NCBI RefSeq assembly: GCF_006151805.1
Contig: NZ_VDDA01000028.1
Span: 1 to 56,194, forward strand
Direction of reading: 5' to 3'
DNA length: 56,194 bases
DNA from: Methylobacterium terricola
GTDB lineage: Bacteria; Pseudomonadota; Alphaproteobacteria; Rhizobiales; Beijerinckiaceae
In this document: positions 34,017 to 42,893 of the stretch, in pieces
How positions within the stretch are numbered: position 1 is the first letter of the stretch
How the letters are laid out: the number at the start of each line of letters is the position of its first letter
Made by a program: the position numbers and the translations under genes
Notes under the pieces: model-generated
Seen by the model: only the letters and a program-made list of their open reading frames with translations
The model's database searches: none
Told to the model about the DNA's origin: nothing

Positions 34017-35372
34017 CTAGTTCAGTGCGAGGTCCCGAAGGTCGCCGACAGACTCGATGTCCCAGAGCTTCGCGAACAGCGCCGCGGCGCGCTCCGACGA
34101 CAGCCGGATCTCCGCGCAGTCGCGGAACTTCGCCTCGAGCTCCGCGCGCTCGAGCGGACGCTGCCAGCTGCCGCGCGCATGCTCCACCGGCGCATGGCGG
34201 TGCACCGTGCCGTCCCTCAAGGTCACCCAGACGAGGTCGTGCGGCGCCATGGGCATGTCGGTCCCGGCGCTCTCCTCGCTCGCCGTGACGTCGACCCGTT
34301 CGAGCATCGCCTGGATGTCCGGACGACCGACGAAGGCGTCGGTGAGTTCCGTAAGACCGACCCGCCGCGCCAGGAGGGCACTCGCCATCGCGAACTCCAT
34401 CGAGAACTTCGCCTCGAGCCCGGTTTTGGGCCGGGTGTTGCGCAGCATCAGGCGCTGGGTGGCGCCGGTATGGACGTGGATGGTCTCGACGGCCTCGCCC
34501 GCGAGGTCGTGCGCGTCCGCAAGGTCGATCATCGCGTCGATGGCCCGGTGCGTCGCGTAGCAGGTCGGGTAGCGCTTGATGTTGACGCCGAAGCGCTCGA
34601 CCAGCCACTCCTCGCCGATGCGGAACGCGGCGGGATCGAGGTCCGGCGCACCGGATGGCGAGAAGGCCCGCAGGAACCCCGTCCGGTGCTCGAGGGCATC
34701 GAGGCTGCCGGTGTAGCCGACGCTCGCGAGCCGGGCGGCCTGGATGCCCGATTGCGCGGTGCGCCCGGCATGCAGCGACTTCGTCATCGAGCCGAAATTC
34801 GCCACGAGCCCGGCCGCCAGCGAGGCGGCGATGGCCAGTGCGTGGGCGGTCTCCCCGGGCCCGAGCCGCCGCAGCCGGGCGGCGGCGGCCGCGCAGGCGA
34901 GGGTTCCCATCACGGCCGTCGGATGGAAGCCGCGATCGTGCAGGTGACCGGGCTCGAGCTCCGCCAGATGCGCCCACAGCTCGTAGCCCACGAGGTAGGC
35001 GTCGATCGCCGCCTCGCCCGAGGCCGAGAGCGCGTGGGCCTCGGCCAGGATCGCCGGCACGAGGACGGTGCTGGGATGCCCCGCCAGCGCCACGTCGTCG
35101 AAGTCGAGGACGTGGGCGGCGACGCCGTTGACGAAGGCCGCCTCCGCCGCGCCGTAGCGCTGCCCGTCCACGGCGACCGGCGCCTCGTTGCTGCCGGGGA
35201 CGGGCGAGGCGATCGTGGCGGCCAGCCGCACCGCCGGCTCGCCCGCACCGGCGAGCATCACACCGACGCAATCGACGAAGCCGATGCGCGCGGCATGCCT
35301 CGCGCGCGCCGGAACACGCGCGCCGTCGAAGCGGGCGACGAAATCGGCGGCCTTTCGGGTGATGCTGTCCAT
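34017..35372 (-). CDS. MmgE/PrpD family protein (paralogue B)
   Basis: A 451-residue MmgE/PrpD-family protein. The N-terminal domain has AFVNGVAAHVLDFDDVALAGHPS, which is the active-site segment with conserved Asp residues and His of the family, and the second domain has KRYPTCYATHRAIDAM with the conserved Lys/His. Start at 35372, after AGGTGG. Compared with paralogue A (28545-29921) the ends differ, so the two may act on different substrates. The gene is 7 bases from the acyl-CoA dehydrogenase gene. Confidence 0.88.
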   Translation of the reverse strand: MDSITRKAADFVARFDGARVPARARHAARIGFVDCVGVMLAGAGEPAVRLAATIASPVPGSNEAPVAVDGQRYGAAEAAFVNGVAAHVLDFDDVALAGHPSTVLVPAILAEAHALSASGEAAIDAYLVGYELWAHLAELEPGHLHDRGFHPTAVMGTLACAAAAARLRRLGPGETAHALAIAASLAAGLVANFGSMTKSLHAGRTAQSGIQAARLASVGYTGSLDALEHRTGFLRAFSPSGAPDLDPAAFRIGEEWLVERFGVNIKRYPTCYATHRAIDAMIDLADAHDLAGEAVETIHVHTGATQRLMLRNTRPKTGLEAKFSMEFAMASALLARRVGLTELTDAFVGRPDIQAMLERVDVTASEESAGTDMPMAPHDLVWVTLRDGTVHRHAPVEHARGSWQRPLERAELEAKFRDCAEIRLSSERAAALFAKLWDIESVGDLRDLALN

Positions 35373-35379
35373 GACCACC

Positions 35380-36558
35380 TCAGTAGGAACGCGGCATGCC
35401 GAGGACGTGCTGGCCGACATAGGCCAGCACGAGGTTCGTCGAGATCGGGGCGGTCTGGTAGATGCGGCACTCGCGCCACTTGCGCTCGATGCCGTACTCC
35501 GTGGCGTAGCCGAAGCCGCCATGGGTCTGGAGCGCCGTGTCCGCCGCGCTCCAGGTCGCCTCGGAGGCGAGGAGCTTGGCCATGTTGGCCTCGGATCCGC
35601 AGGGCTGCCCGGCGTCGAACAGGGCGGCGGCCTTGCGCGCCATGAGGTCCGCGGCCTCCAGCGCCACGTGCGCACGGGCGATCGGGAACTGGATGCCCTG
35701 ATTGGCGCCGATCGGCCGGTTGAACACGACGCGCTCGTTGGCGTAGGCCACGGCCCGCTGGATCATGTAGCGCCCGTCGCCGACGCACTCGGAGGCGACG
35801 AGGATCCGCTCGGCATTCATCCCGTCGAGGATGTAGCGGAAGCCCTTGCCCTCCTCGCCGACCAGGGCGGAGGCCGGGACGCGCAGGTCCTCGATGAACA
35901 TCTCGGTCGTGTTGTGGTTCATCAGCGCCTTGATCGGGCGGATGTCGATCCCGTTGCCGCGGGCCTCGCGCAGGTCGATCAGGAAGACCGAGATGCCGTC
36001 CGTCTTCTTCTGAACCTGGTCGAGGGGCGTCGTGCGGGCGAGCAGCAGCAGGAGGTCGGAGTAGCGGGCACGGGAGGTCCAGACCTTCTGCCCGTTGATG
36101 ACGTAGCCGTTGCCCTCGCGCACGGCCCGCGTCCTGAGCTGGGTGGTGTCCGAGCCGGTGGTCGGCTCGGTCACGCCGAAGGCCTGGAGGCGCAGCTCGC
36201 CCGAGGCGATCTTCGGCAGGTACTCGCGCTTCTGGTCCTCGGAGCCGTGCCGCAGGAGGGTGCCCATGATGTACATCTGGGCGTGGGCCGGGCTCGCCAC
36301 GCAACCGCAGGCGTTGATCTCCTCCAGGATGACGGAGGCGGCCCGCAGCGGCAGGCCGGCACCGCCGTACTCCTCCGGGATGAGGGCGGCGAGGAACCCG
36401 CTCTCGGTCAGTTCGGTCACGAATTCGGACGGATAACCCGACTCCTCCTCGAGCTTCGCCCAGTACTCCATCGGATACTTCTCGCAGATCCGGCGCACCG
36501 AATCGCGCAGCTCGGGATAGTCCTTGCCGATATCGAGCATGACGTCTGGCTGGTTCAT
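35380..36558 (-). CDS. Acyl-CoA dehydrogenase, isovaleryl-CoA dehydrogenase-like base position
   Basis: A 392-residue FAD enzyme. It shows the ACAD signatures GVTEPTTGSDTT and QTHGGFGYATEYGIER. The C-terminal site that holds the catalytic Glu in most family members (as in YEGT) reads IYQTAP, without Glu, while Glu250 in GMNAERILVASE occupies the helix-G position used by isovaleryl-CoA dehydrogenase. A branched-chain or bulky acyl-CoA is therefore likely. It is clustered with HMG-CoA lyase-like, hydratase and CoA-transferase genes and would make the alpha,beta double bond. Confidence 0.92.
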   Translation of the reverse strand: MNQPDVMLDIGKDYPELRDSVRRICEKYPMEYWAKLEEESGYPSEFVTELTESGFLAALIPEEYGGAGLPLRAASVILEEINACGCVASPAHAQMYIMGTLLRHGSEDQKREYLPKIASGELRLQAFGVTEPTTGSDTTQLRTRAVREGNGYVINGQKVWTSRARYSDLLLLLARTTPLDQVQKKTDGISVFLIDLREARGNGIDIRPIKALMNHNTTEMFIEDLRVPASALVGEEGKGFRYILDGMNAERILVASECVGDGRYMIQRAVAYANERVVFNRPIGANQGIQFPIARAHVALEAADLMARKAAALFDAGQPCGSEANMAKLLASEATWSAADTALQTHGGFGYATEYGIERKWRECRIYQTAPISTNLVLAYVGQHVLGMPRSY

Positions 36559-36567
36559 GGCGCAATC

Positions 36568-37521
36568 TCACGAAGCGAGGGCGGGAGGCGTGGCCGTGCG
36601 AAGGCCGGTCGAATAGGTCTTGGGCAGGCCGGCGCGGGCGATCGCGCCGCTGTAGCGCTCGTCTCCGAGCCAGCCCTCGACGTCGCGGCGCAGGGCGAGG
36701 AGCGCCGGGATGTCGAGGCCGGTGGCAAAGCCCATGCTGTCGAGCATGAAGGCGGCGTCCTCGGTGTTGATGTTGCCGGTCGCCCCCGGCGCGAAGGGGC
36801 AGCCGCCGAGCCCGGCAAGCGAGCTGTCGAAGGTGCGCACGCCCGCATCGAGCGCCGCCGCGACGTTGGCGAGGCCGAGGCCGCGCGTGTCGTGGAAGTG
36901 GCAGACCACCCGCCGCCCCGCCGCGATGCGAAGGATCGTCGGCAGGAGGGCCTTGACCTGGGCCGGGTTGCCGTAGCCGACGGTGTCGGCGACGATCAGC
37001 TCGTCGGCGCCGCCCCCGGCCACCATCGCGGCGACCTCGAACACCCGGTCGGGATCGACGTGCCCCTGGAGCGTGCAGCCGAAGCTCGTGGCGAGCCCGA
37101 CGCCGAGCACCATGCCGCTCCCGGCCGGCGTCGCCTTCAGGGCGGCGATCCGCTCGAACTCCGCGATCGCCTCGTCGGTCGAGCGGCGCACGTTGGACCG
37201 GCTGTGGGCTTCCGAGATCGACAGGACGTAATTGACGTGGGTGAAGCCGGCCGCGAGCGCCCGCTCGGCTCCCTTGAGGTTCGGCACCAGGGCCGAGGCG
37301 GTCACGCCGGTGAGCTCCGGCAGGATCGCCGCGAGCGCATCGGCGTCGGCGAACTGAGGCACCACCTTCGCCGGCACGAAGGAGGTCAGCTCGATCTCGC
37401 GCAGACCGGCCTCCTTCAGCCGCAGCGCCCATTCGCGCTTGCGCTCCGTGGGGAGGAAGCGGGCCGCCATCTGGATGCCGTCGCGCAGGCCGACCTCGCG
37501 CAGGATCGCGTGTTCCGGCAT
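36568..37521 (-). CDS. Hydroxymethylglutaryl-CoA lyase-like enzyme
   Basis: A 317-residue TIM-barrel lyase of the HMG-CoA lyase/pyruvate carboxyltransferase family. Key residues are in place: Arg13-Asp14 (VGLRDGIQ), His208 and His210 (CHFHDTRG) and Cys241 in GLGGCPFAPG, the HMG-CoA lyase signature with its catalytic cysteine. It would split HMG-CoA or a close analogue into acetyl-CoA and acetoacetate, or another ketoacid. The spacing to its neighbours is 3-10 bases. No biotin carboxylase gene is nearby, so the HMG-CoA would not come from leucine by the usual route here. Confidence 0.92.
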   Translation of the reverse strand: MPEHAILREVGLRDGIQMAARFLPTERKREWALRLKEAGLREIELTSFVPAKVVPQFADADALAAILPELTGVTASALVPNLKGAERALAAGFTHVNYVLSISEAHSRSNVRRSTDEAIAEFERIAALKATPAGSGMVLGVGLATSFGCTLQGHVDPDRVFEVAAMVAGGGADELIVADTVGYGNPAQVKALLPTILRIAAGRRVVCHFHDTRGLGLANVAAALDAGVRTFDSSLAGLGGCPFAPGATGNINTEDAAFMLDSMGFATGLDIPALLALRRDVEGWLGDERYSGAIARAGLPKTYSTGLRTATPPALAS

Positions 37522-37524
37522 GGG

Positions 37525-38319
37525 CTACTCCCCCCGGAAGCGCGGCTTGCGCTTCTCGTTGAAGGCACGCACGCCCTCGTGCCGGTCCTGCGTCGCGACC
37601 ATGCGGTTGTAGCACTCGATCTCGAAGGCGAGACCGTCGGCGAGCGACATCTGCAACCCGCGGTGGATCGACTGCTTGGCCTGGCGCACGGCGATGGGCG
37701 CGTTGCCGGCGATCCGCCGCGCGGTGGCGAGGGTGGCCTCCAGCAGCTCCGCCTGCGGCAGGACGCGGTTGACGAGGCCCCAGTCGCAGGCTTCCCGCGC
37801 GGTGAAGGGCAGCCCGGTGAGGATGATCTCCTTGGCCCGCCGCTCGCCGAGCGCCCGCGGGATATTCTGGGTCCCGCCGGCACCGGGCATGATTCCCAGC
37901 GTCACCTCGGTCAAGGCGAAGCGCGCGCTCTCGGCCGCGTAGGTGAAGTCCAGGGCTGCCGCGAGTTCGCAGCCGCCGCCGAAAGCCGCCCCGTTGACCG
38001 CGCCGATCAGGGGCAGCGGGCAGGCGACGACCGCGCGCAGCATCCGCTCGAACATGGCGTGCTGGCGCAGCCACTGCGCGTCGGTCATGCCGTTGCGCTC
38101 CTTGAGGTCGCCCCCGGCGCAGAAGGCCTTCTCGCCAGCGCCGGTGACGACGATCGCCCGCACGCCGTCCGTCTCGAGCTGGAACCGCTCGAAGAGGTCG
38201 AGGAGTTCCTCGCCCATGCGGGTGTTCATCGCGTTGGCGGCCTGAGGCCGGTTCAGCCGGACCAGAAGCAGGTCGTCGTCGATCCGCTCCAGCCCGAGGG
38301 TCTCGTAGGTGGCGTTCAT
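37525..38319 (-). CDS. Enoyl-CoA hydratase/isomerase
   Basis: A 264-residue crotonase-fold enzyme. The oxyanion-hole segments FCAGGDLKE (66-74) and AAFGGGCELA (111-120) are present, and both catalytic glutamates known from classical enoyl-CoA hydratase are present as Glu118 and Glu138 (TEVTLGIMPGAGG). A true hydratase reaction is therefore expected, such as methylglutaconyl-CoA to HMG-CoA (inference from context). The ATG at 38319 overlaps the CaiB stop by 4 nt. It lies directly before the lyase gene. Confidence 0.93.
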   Translation of the reverse strand: MNATYETLGLERIDDDLLLVRLNRPQAANAMNTRMGEELLDLFERFQLETDGVRAIVVTGAGEKAFCAGGDLKERNGMTDAQWLRQHAMFERMLRAVVACPLPLIGAVNGAAFGGGCELAAALDFTYAAESARFALTEVTLGIMPGAGGTQNIPRALGERRAKEIILTGLPFTAREACDWGLVNRVLPQAELLEATLATARRIAGNAPIAVRQAKQSIHRGLQMSLADGLAFEIECYNRMVATQDRHEGVRAFNEKRKPRFRGE

Positions 38320-39467
38320 TCGTGATCCTGCAGAAGGCTCGCGTTGTGGGCACCGAGGGCGGGCGCCGCCCCGCCCGCGGTGGGGCGGGCGTCGTCGAGC
38401 GTGATCGGCAGCCCGACCCATTGGTGGCCCGCCCCTTCGGTCAGGATGCCCACGGCCTGCGTCTGCGGGTGGGCCCAGACCTGATCGATGCGGAGCAGCG
38501 GGCAGTTCGGCACCTGGGCGGCATCGAGGGTGGCGCCGAGCACCGAAGCGCTCAAGGCCCGGATGGCGGCCGCGATCCGCGGCACGAGCTCGTCGCGCAG
38601 GAGCACCCGCTCGCGGTTCCGCGCGAAGCGGGGATCGCGCCCGACCTCGGCGAGCCCCGGGATCGCCTCGCACAGCCGCGCGAAGAGCTTGTCGTTGCCG
38701 GCCGCGATCATCACCCAGCCGTCGCTCGCCTCGAAGGCCTGGTAGGGGACGATCTCGGCGAGGCCCGACCCTTGCGGCTTGCGCACCTCGCCCGACACCG
38801 CATGCGCGGCGAGCGGGATCGTCATCCAGGCGAGCCCGGTCTCGAAGAGCGAGGTCGACACCCGGGCGCCGGTGCCGGTCGCACCGCGCTCGCAGAGCGC
38901 CGCGAGGAGGCCGATGACGGTCCACATGCCCGCGCCCATATCCACCAGGGACACGCCGACGCGGACCGGCGCCCGGTCGGCCTCGCCGGTGATCGACATG
39001 ATCCCCGAACTCGCCTGGGCGAGCGGGTCGTAGCCGGGCTTGCTCGCCAGCGGGCCCGACTTGCCGAAGGCGCCGATGTCGCACCAGATCAGCCCGGGCT
39101 TCTCCCGGCGCAACGCATCCGCCTCGATGCCGAATTTCTCGAGGAGGCCGGGCCGGAGGTTCTGGATGACGGCGTCGGAGTCGAGGATCAGACGCGTCAG
39201 GGCCGCCTTCTGCGCCGGGTCGGAGAAGTCGAGCGTCACGCTCTCCTTGGAGCGGTTGAGGGCGTGGAAGACGGTGGCGTCGTCGCCGAGGAAGGGGGGA
39301 CCCCAGCCGCGGGCGTAGTCGCCGGTCGCCGGGTTCTCGACCTTGATCACCCGCGCGCCGAGCTCGGCCAGGATCAGGCCGGCATAGGGCGCGGCAACCG
39401 AATGGCCCAGTTCGAGAACGGTCAGGCCGCCAAGGGGTGCGGTACGCTGCAAATCGTTGCTCCTCAT
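38316..39467 (-). CDS. CaiB/BaiF family CoA-transferase (class III)
   Basis: A 383-residue class III CoA-transferase. The catalytic Asp is Asp176 (GVSLVDMGAG), and the N-terminal GHSVAAPYAG...VIKVENP is typical of the family. It moves CoA between carboxylic acids without ATP; family members use carnitine, oxalate, itaconate, glutarate or HMG. It is the first enzyme gene after the Liv importer, so it would activate the imported acid with CoA from a donor such as succinyl-CoA or acetyl-CoA. The start at 39467 follows AGGAGC-like sequence. Confidence 0.91.
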   Translation of the reverse strand: MRSNDLQRTAPLGGLTVLELGHSVAAPYAGLILAELGARVIKVENPATGDYARGWGPPFLGDDATVFHALNRSKESVTLDFSDPAQKAALTRLILDSDAVIQNLRPGLLEKFGIEADALRREKPGLIWCDIGAFGKSGPLASKPGYDPLAQASSGIMSITGEADRAPVRVGVSLVDMGAGMWTVIGLLAALCERGATGTGARVSTSLFETGLAWMTIPLAAHAVSGEVRKPQGSGLAEIVPYQAFEASDGWVMIAAGNDKLFARLCEAIPGLAEVGRDPRFARNRERVLLRDELVPRIAAAIRALSASVLGATLDAAQVPNCPLLRIDQVWAHPQTQAVGILTEGAGHQWVGLPITLDDARPTAGGAAPALGAHNASLLQDHE

Positions 39468-39508
39468 CGGCAAGTCTTGCTTCTTCGTGGGATAGTGGGG
39501 GGACGAGG

Positions 39509-40201
39509 TCACAGGTACTCCTCGGCGAGCGCCGCCCCTTTGATCTCCTCGGTCCGGCCGGAGCGCCGGATCTGACCGGAGCGCATCACGTGGCCGACTT
39601 GCGCGATCCGCAGCGCGGGACGGGCCATCTGCTCCGTCATCAGCACCGCGATTCCCTCGTCCCGCATCCGCTGGACCGCGGCCGAGATCTGCCGGATCCA
39701 CACCGGGGCCAGGCCGAGGAACGGCTCGTCGAGCAGCAGCAGCTTCGGCCCCCCGCTCATCGCGCGGGCGATGGCGACGAGCTGCTGCTGGCCGCCGGAC
39801 AATTCGCCCGCCGCCTGGGCCTGCCGCTCGGCCAGGAAGGGGAACGTGTCCACGAGCCCATCCCAACGGCGGGCCTGCTCGCGGGGCGTGAGACGCACCG
39901 CGCCGGACAGAACGTTGTCCTTGACGCTCATGCTCGGGAAGACGCGACGCCCCTCCGGCGAGTACCCGATCCCGCAGCGGGCACGGGCGTCGCTCGGCAG
40001 CCCGGCGATGTCCCGACCGTCGAAGGTGACGCGCCCGCGCGCGGTGCGGACGAGGCCGATCACGGCGTTGATCAGGCTCGACTTGCCGGCGCCGTTCGCC
40101 CCGATCAGCAGGACGGTTTCCCCGGCGCCGACGTCGAGGTCGATCCCCTCGACGGCGCGGGTGCCGCCGTAGGAGACGTGGAGGTCACGAATGCTGAGCA
40201 T
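39509..40201 (-). CDS. Branched-chain-type ABC transporter, ATP-binding protein (LivF-like)
   Basis: A 230-residue ATPase, the smaller of a LivF/LivG pair. Walker A is GANGAGKSS, signature LSGGQQQ and Walker B LLLLDEPFLGLAP. The ATG at 40201 is used because GAGGAGG lies 6 bases upstream; it overlaps the LivG gene by 17 bases. With LivG, LivH, LivM and the binding protein it forms a complete HAAT-family importer. Its gene is followed by the CaiB gene after 41 bases. Confidence 0.92.
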   Translation of the reverse strand: MLSIRDLHVSYGGTRAVEGIDLDVGAGETVLLIGANGAGKSSLINAVIGLVRTARGRVTFDGRDIAGLPSDARARCGIGYSPEGRRVFPSMSVKDNVLSGAVRLTPREQARRWDGLVDTFPFLAERQAQAAGELSGGQQQLVAIARAMSGGPKLLLLDEPFLGLAPVWIRQISAAVQRMRDEGIAVLMTEQMARPALRIAQVGHVMRSGQIRRSGRTEEIKGAALAEEYL

Positions 40202-40952
40202 CGGCATCCTCCTCGTCCGTGCCGCCGAGATAGGCATCGATCACGTCCTTGCGGTTCAGGACCTCGCCCGGCGGCCCGGCCGCGATCAGGCGGCCGCCGT
40301 CCAGCACGATGACCTGCGGGCACAGGCGCCGGATCAGGTCCATGTCGTGCTCGACGAGCAGGATGCCGCACCCGAATTCGCGCTGGGCAAAGCCGACATA
40401 GGCGTCGATGTTGGCCCGTTCGGACTTCTCGAGCCCGGCGGCCGGCTCGTCGAGCAGCAGCATCTTCGGCTGCGTCGCCAGCGCCATGGTCAGGCCGAGC
40501 ATCTTCTGGAGGCCGTAGGGCAGGACCTCGGCGTGGCGCCTCCAGCACTCGATGAGCCCGAACCGGTCGAGCAGGGGAGCCAGCCGCTCGAGCACCGAGC
40601 GGTCGCGCTTCGCGAACCGCAAGGCCGCGATGAGGTTGTCCTCGACGCTCGATCCGGCGAATGTCGCGGTCTGCTGGAAGCTGCGGACCAGGCCCTGATC
40701 CGCATTCGCGTAGACGGGGCGGCCGTCGATCCGCGTGTCGCCGAGCAGGACCTGACCCGAACTCAGCGGCAACCGGCCCGACATGATGTTGATCATCGTG
40801 GTCTTGCCCGCACCGTTGGGGCCGATGACCCCGAGCAGGCCGGCCGGCGGCAGGGTGAAGCTGACGTCGTAGAAGACCTTGAGGCCGCCGAACGCCTTCG
40901 AGATGCTGTCGGCGCGCAGGGCGCCGGCCGAAGCGGTGAGGCTCGCGCTCAC
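40185..40952 (-). CDS. Branched-chain-type ABC transporter, ATP-binding protein (LivG-like)
   Basis: A 255-residue ATPase with Walker A GPNGAGKTT and Walker B MLLLDEPAAGLEKSE. The signature segment reads LPYGLQKML, a variant of the LPYGxQR form seen in LivG proteins. A GTG start at 40952 overlaps the LivM stop (GTGA). It partners LivF in powering the importer. Confidence 0.92.
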   Translation of the reverse strand: MSASLTASAGALRADSISKAFGGLKVFYDVSFTLPPAGLLGVIGPNGAGKTTMINIMSGRLPLSSGQVLLGDTRIDGRPVYANADQGLVRSFQQTATFAGSSVEDNLIAALRFAKRDRSVLERLAPLLDRFGLIECWRRHAEVLPYGLQKMLGLTMALATQPKMLLLDEPAAGLEKSERANIDAYVGFAQREFGCGILLVEHDMDLIRRLCPQVIVLDGGRLIAAGPPGEVLNRKDVIDAYLGGTDEEDADAQHS

Positions 40953-42001
40953 GATTTCACCCCCCGGGCTTGAACCGCGGCGATGGGAGCGACGCGGGCG
41001 GGCGCCGCAGGCGAGGCCCGCCGCATCCGCCCTGCCGCCTTCGCGGCGAGACCGATGACGCCGCCCCGCGCCACGAGCGTGACGACGATGATGAGGAGCC
41101 CGAACAGGCCGGGGGACAGTTCGCCCTTGAGGGCGAAGAGGTCGGTCGCCGTCACGAGGAGCGCGGCGCCGGCGAGCGTGCCGAGGATCGCGCCCTTTCC
41201 GCCCACGATGGTGTAGGTGATGTAGCTCACCGAGGACATCGGTGCGAAAGAGGTCGGGTGCGCGGTGAGCAGCATGTTCACCAGCGCGAAGCCGGCAAGG
41301 CCCGAGACCCCGGCCGCGACCGAGAAGGCCAGCGCCTTGTAGCGCCAGCAGGCCAAGCCGAGGCTCTCGGCGAGCACGTCGTTCTTCTCGATCGCGGTGA
41401 ACTCGTAGCGGAAATGCCGGGTGAACAGCGCGGTGATCGTGAAGCCCGCGAAGGCGAGACCCGCCGTGGTCAGGAGCACTTGGCTGTTGTCCATCAGCTC
41501 GATGCCGAAGAGGGTCACCGCCGGCATCCCGACGAGGCCGTTGGAGCCGCCCGTCAGGGGCGCTGCCTCGAACAGGAGTAATTGGACGATCTCCGTCAGC
41601 ACGAAGGTGACGAGAACGAAGTAGACCCCCTTCAGGCGCAGGATCAGCCAGCCGAGCGGAACGGCACAGAGGGCCGGCATCACGAAGGCGGCGACCCCGA
41701 GCAGGATGGCGTCGGTCACGCCGAGCTTCAGGCTGAGGACAGCGACCGTATAGCCGCCGATCGCCATGAAAGCCGGCACGGCGAAGCTCATCAGATCCAT
41801 GCGCAGCATGATGTAGACGCCTAGCGCGGCGGTGGCCGCGATGAGGATCAGGTTCGTCTGGGAGAGGATCTGCGGGTTGCGGGTGAGCACCGGCACCGCG
41901 AAGGCGAAGCCAACCAGGCAGAGCGTCGCCCATTCGTAGCCGCCGAGGAGGGCGGGGCGGCGCGCCTGCGGGAGGCGCGTGATGGATGCCTGGTTGCTCA
42001 T
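40949..42001 (-). CDS. Branched-chain-type ABC transporter permease (LivM-like)
   Basis: A 350-residue inner-membrane permease with about ten hydrophobic segments and the LivM motif GLACWRYKALAFSVAAGVSGLAG near the ATPase-contact loop. The ATG at 42001 overlaps the LivH stop by 4 nt. The C-terminal tail is basic and alanine/proline rich. It pairs with LivH to form the channel. Confidence 0.92.
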   Translation of the reverse strand: MSNQASITRLPQARRPALLGGYEWATLCLVGFAFAVPVLTRNPQILSQTNLILIAATAALGVYIMLRMDLMSFAVPAFMAIGGYTVAVLSLKLGVTDAILLGVAAFVMPALCAVPLGWLILRLKGVYFVLVTFVLTEIVQLLLFEAAPLTGGSNGLVGMPAVTLFGIELMDNSQVLLTTAGLAFAGFTITALFTRHFRYEFTAIEKNDVLAESLGLACWRYKALAFSVAAGVSGLAGFALVNMLLTAHPTSFAPMSSVSYITYTIVGGKGAILGTLAGAALLVTATDLFALKGELSPGLFGLLIIVVTLVARGGVIGLAAKAAGRMRRASPAAPARVAPIAAVQARGVKS

Positions 42002-42864
42002 GCCCGCCGCACCTCCCTGCCGAGAAGGCCCTGCGGGCGGACCACGAGGATGAGGAGGACCAGGACGAAGAGCGCCAGCGCTCCCTTCGAGCCGCCGAGA
42101 TAGACTGCGGCGTAGGCCTCGACCATGCCGACGATGAAGGCGGCAACCGTCGCACCGGCTACGCTTCCGAGCCCGCCGAGGATGACGGTGAGGAACGAGA
42201 AGGCGAGCACCGGATCGCCGACATGAGGAGCCAGCGCGAGGATGGGGGTGACGAGCGCACCCGTCAGGCCGGCAAGGCCCGTCGCGAGGGCGAAGGCGAA
42301 GGGGAACAGGGCCCGCGTGCGCATTCCCAGCGCGCTCGCGACCGCCCGGTCCTCCGCCATGGCGCGCATCGCCCGCCCGATGCCGGAGCGGTAGATGAGC
42401 CAGTAGACGATGACGATCGCCGCGAGGCAGACGCCGATGACGACCATGTTCGCGTAGGGAACGTAGGCACCGCCCGCCCGCCACACGCCGGTGATCGGAA
42501 ACGAGAACTCGGGCGATTCCGGACCGAAGAGGAGCAGGATCGCGGTCGCCATGACGAGGTAGAAGCCCATGGTGACCATCAGGGTCGCCTGATGGTCCTC
42601 GATCACGCGCTCGAGGATGAGCGTCTCGAACAGCCAGCCGAGCGCTGCCGTGGCGAGCGTCGCGGCGAGCACGGCGACGGGGAAGGGCAGCCCGAGCACG
42701 ACGGAGCAGTAATAGGCGACGTAGCCACCCATCACGTAAAACCCGCCATGGGCGAAATTGACGACGCCCAGGATGCCGAAGATCAGGGTGAAACCGAGCG
42801 CCAGGAGCGCGTACTGGGATCCGAGGCTGATCCCGATCAGCCCCGTGGCAATGAGATTGTCCAT
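41998..42864 (-). CDS. Branched-chain-type ABC transporter permease (LivH-like)
   Basis: A 288-residue inner-membrane permease, typical of LivH in length and in the sequence GISLGSQYALLALGFTLIFGILGVVNFAHGGF. The start at 42864 has GGAGG 4 bases before the ATG. It follows the binding-protein gene after 29 bases and overlaps livM. HAAT-family importers of this type carry amino acids, amides, aromatic acids and short dicarboxylates. Confidence 0.92.
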   Translation of the reverse strand: MDNLIATGLIGISLGSQYALLALGFTLIFGILGVVNFAHGGFYVMGGYVAYYCSVVLGLPFPVAVLAATLATAALGWLFETLILERVIEDHQATLMVTMGFYLVMATAILLLFGPESPEFSFPITGVWRAGGAYVPYANMVVIGVCLAAIVIVYWLIYRSGIGRAMRAMAEDRAVASALGMRTRALFPFAFALATGLAGLTGALVTPILALAPHVGDPVLAFSFLTVILGGLGSVAGATVAAFIVGMVEAYAAVYLGGSKGALALFVLVLLILVVRPQGLLGREVRRA

Positions 42865-42893
42865 CGTTCCTCCGAAAATCGGTCTTTCGCAGA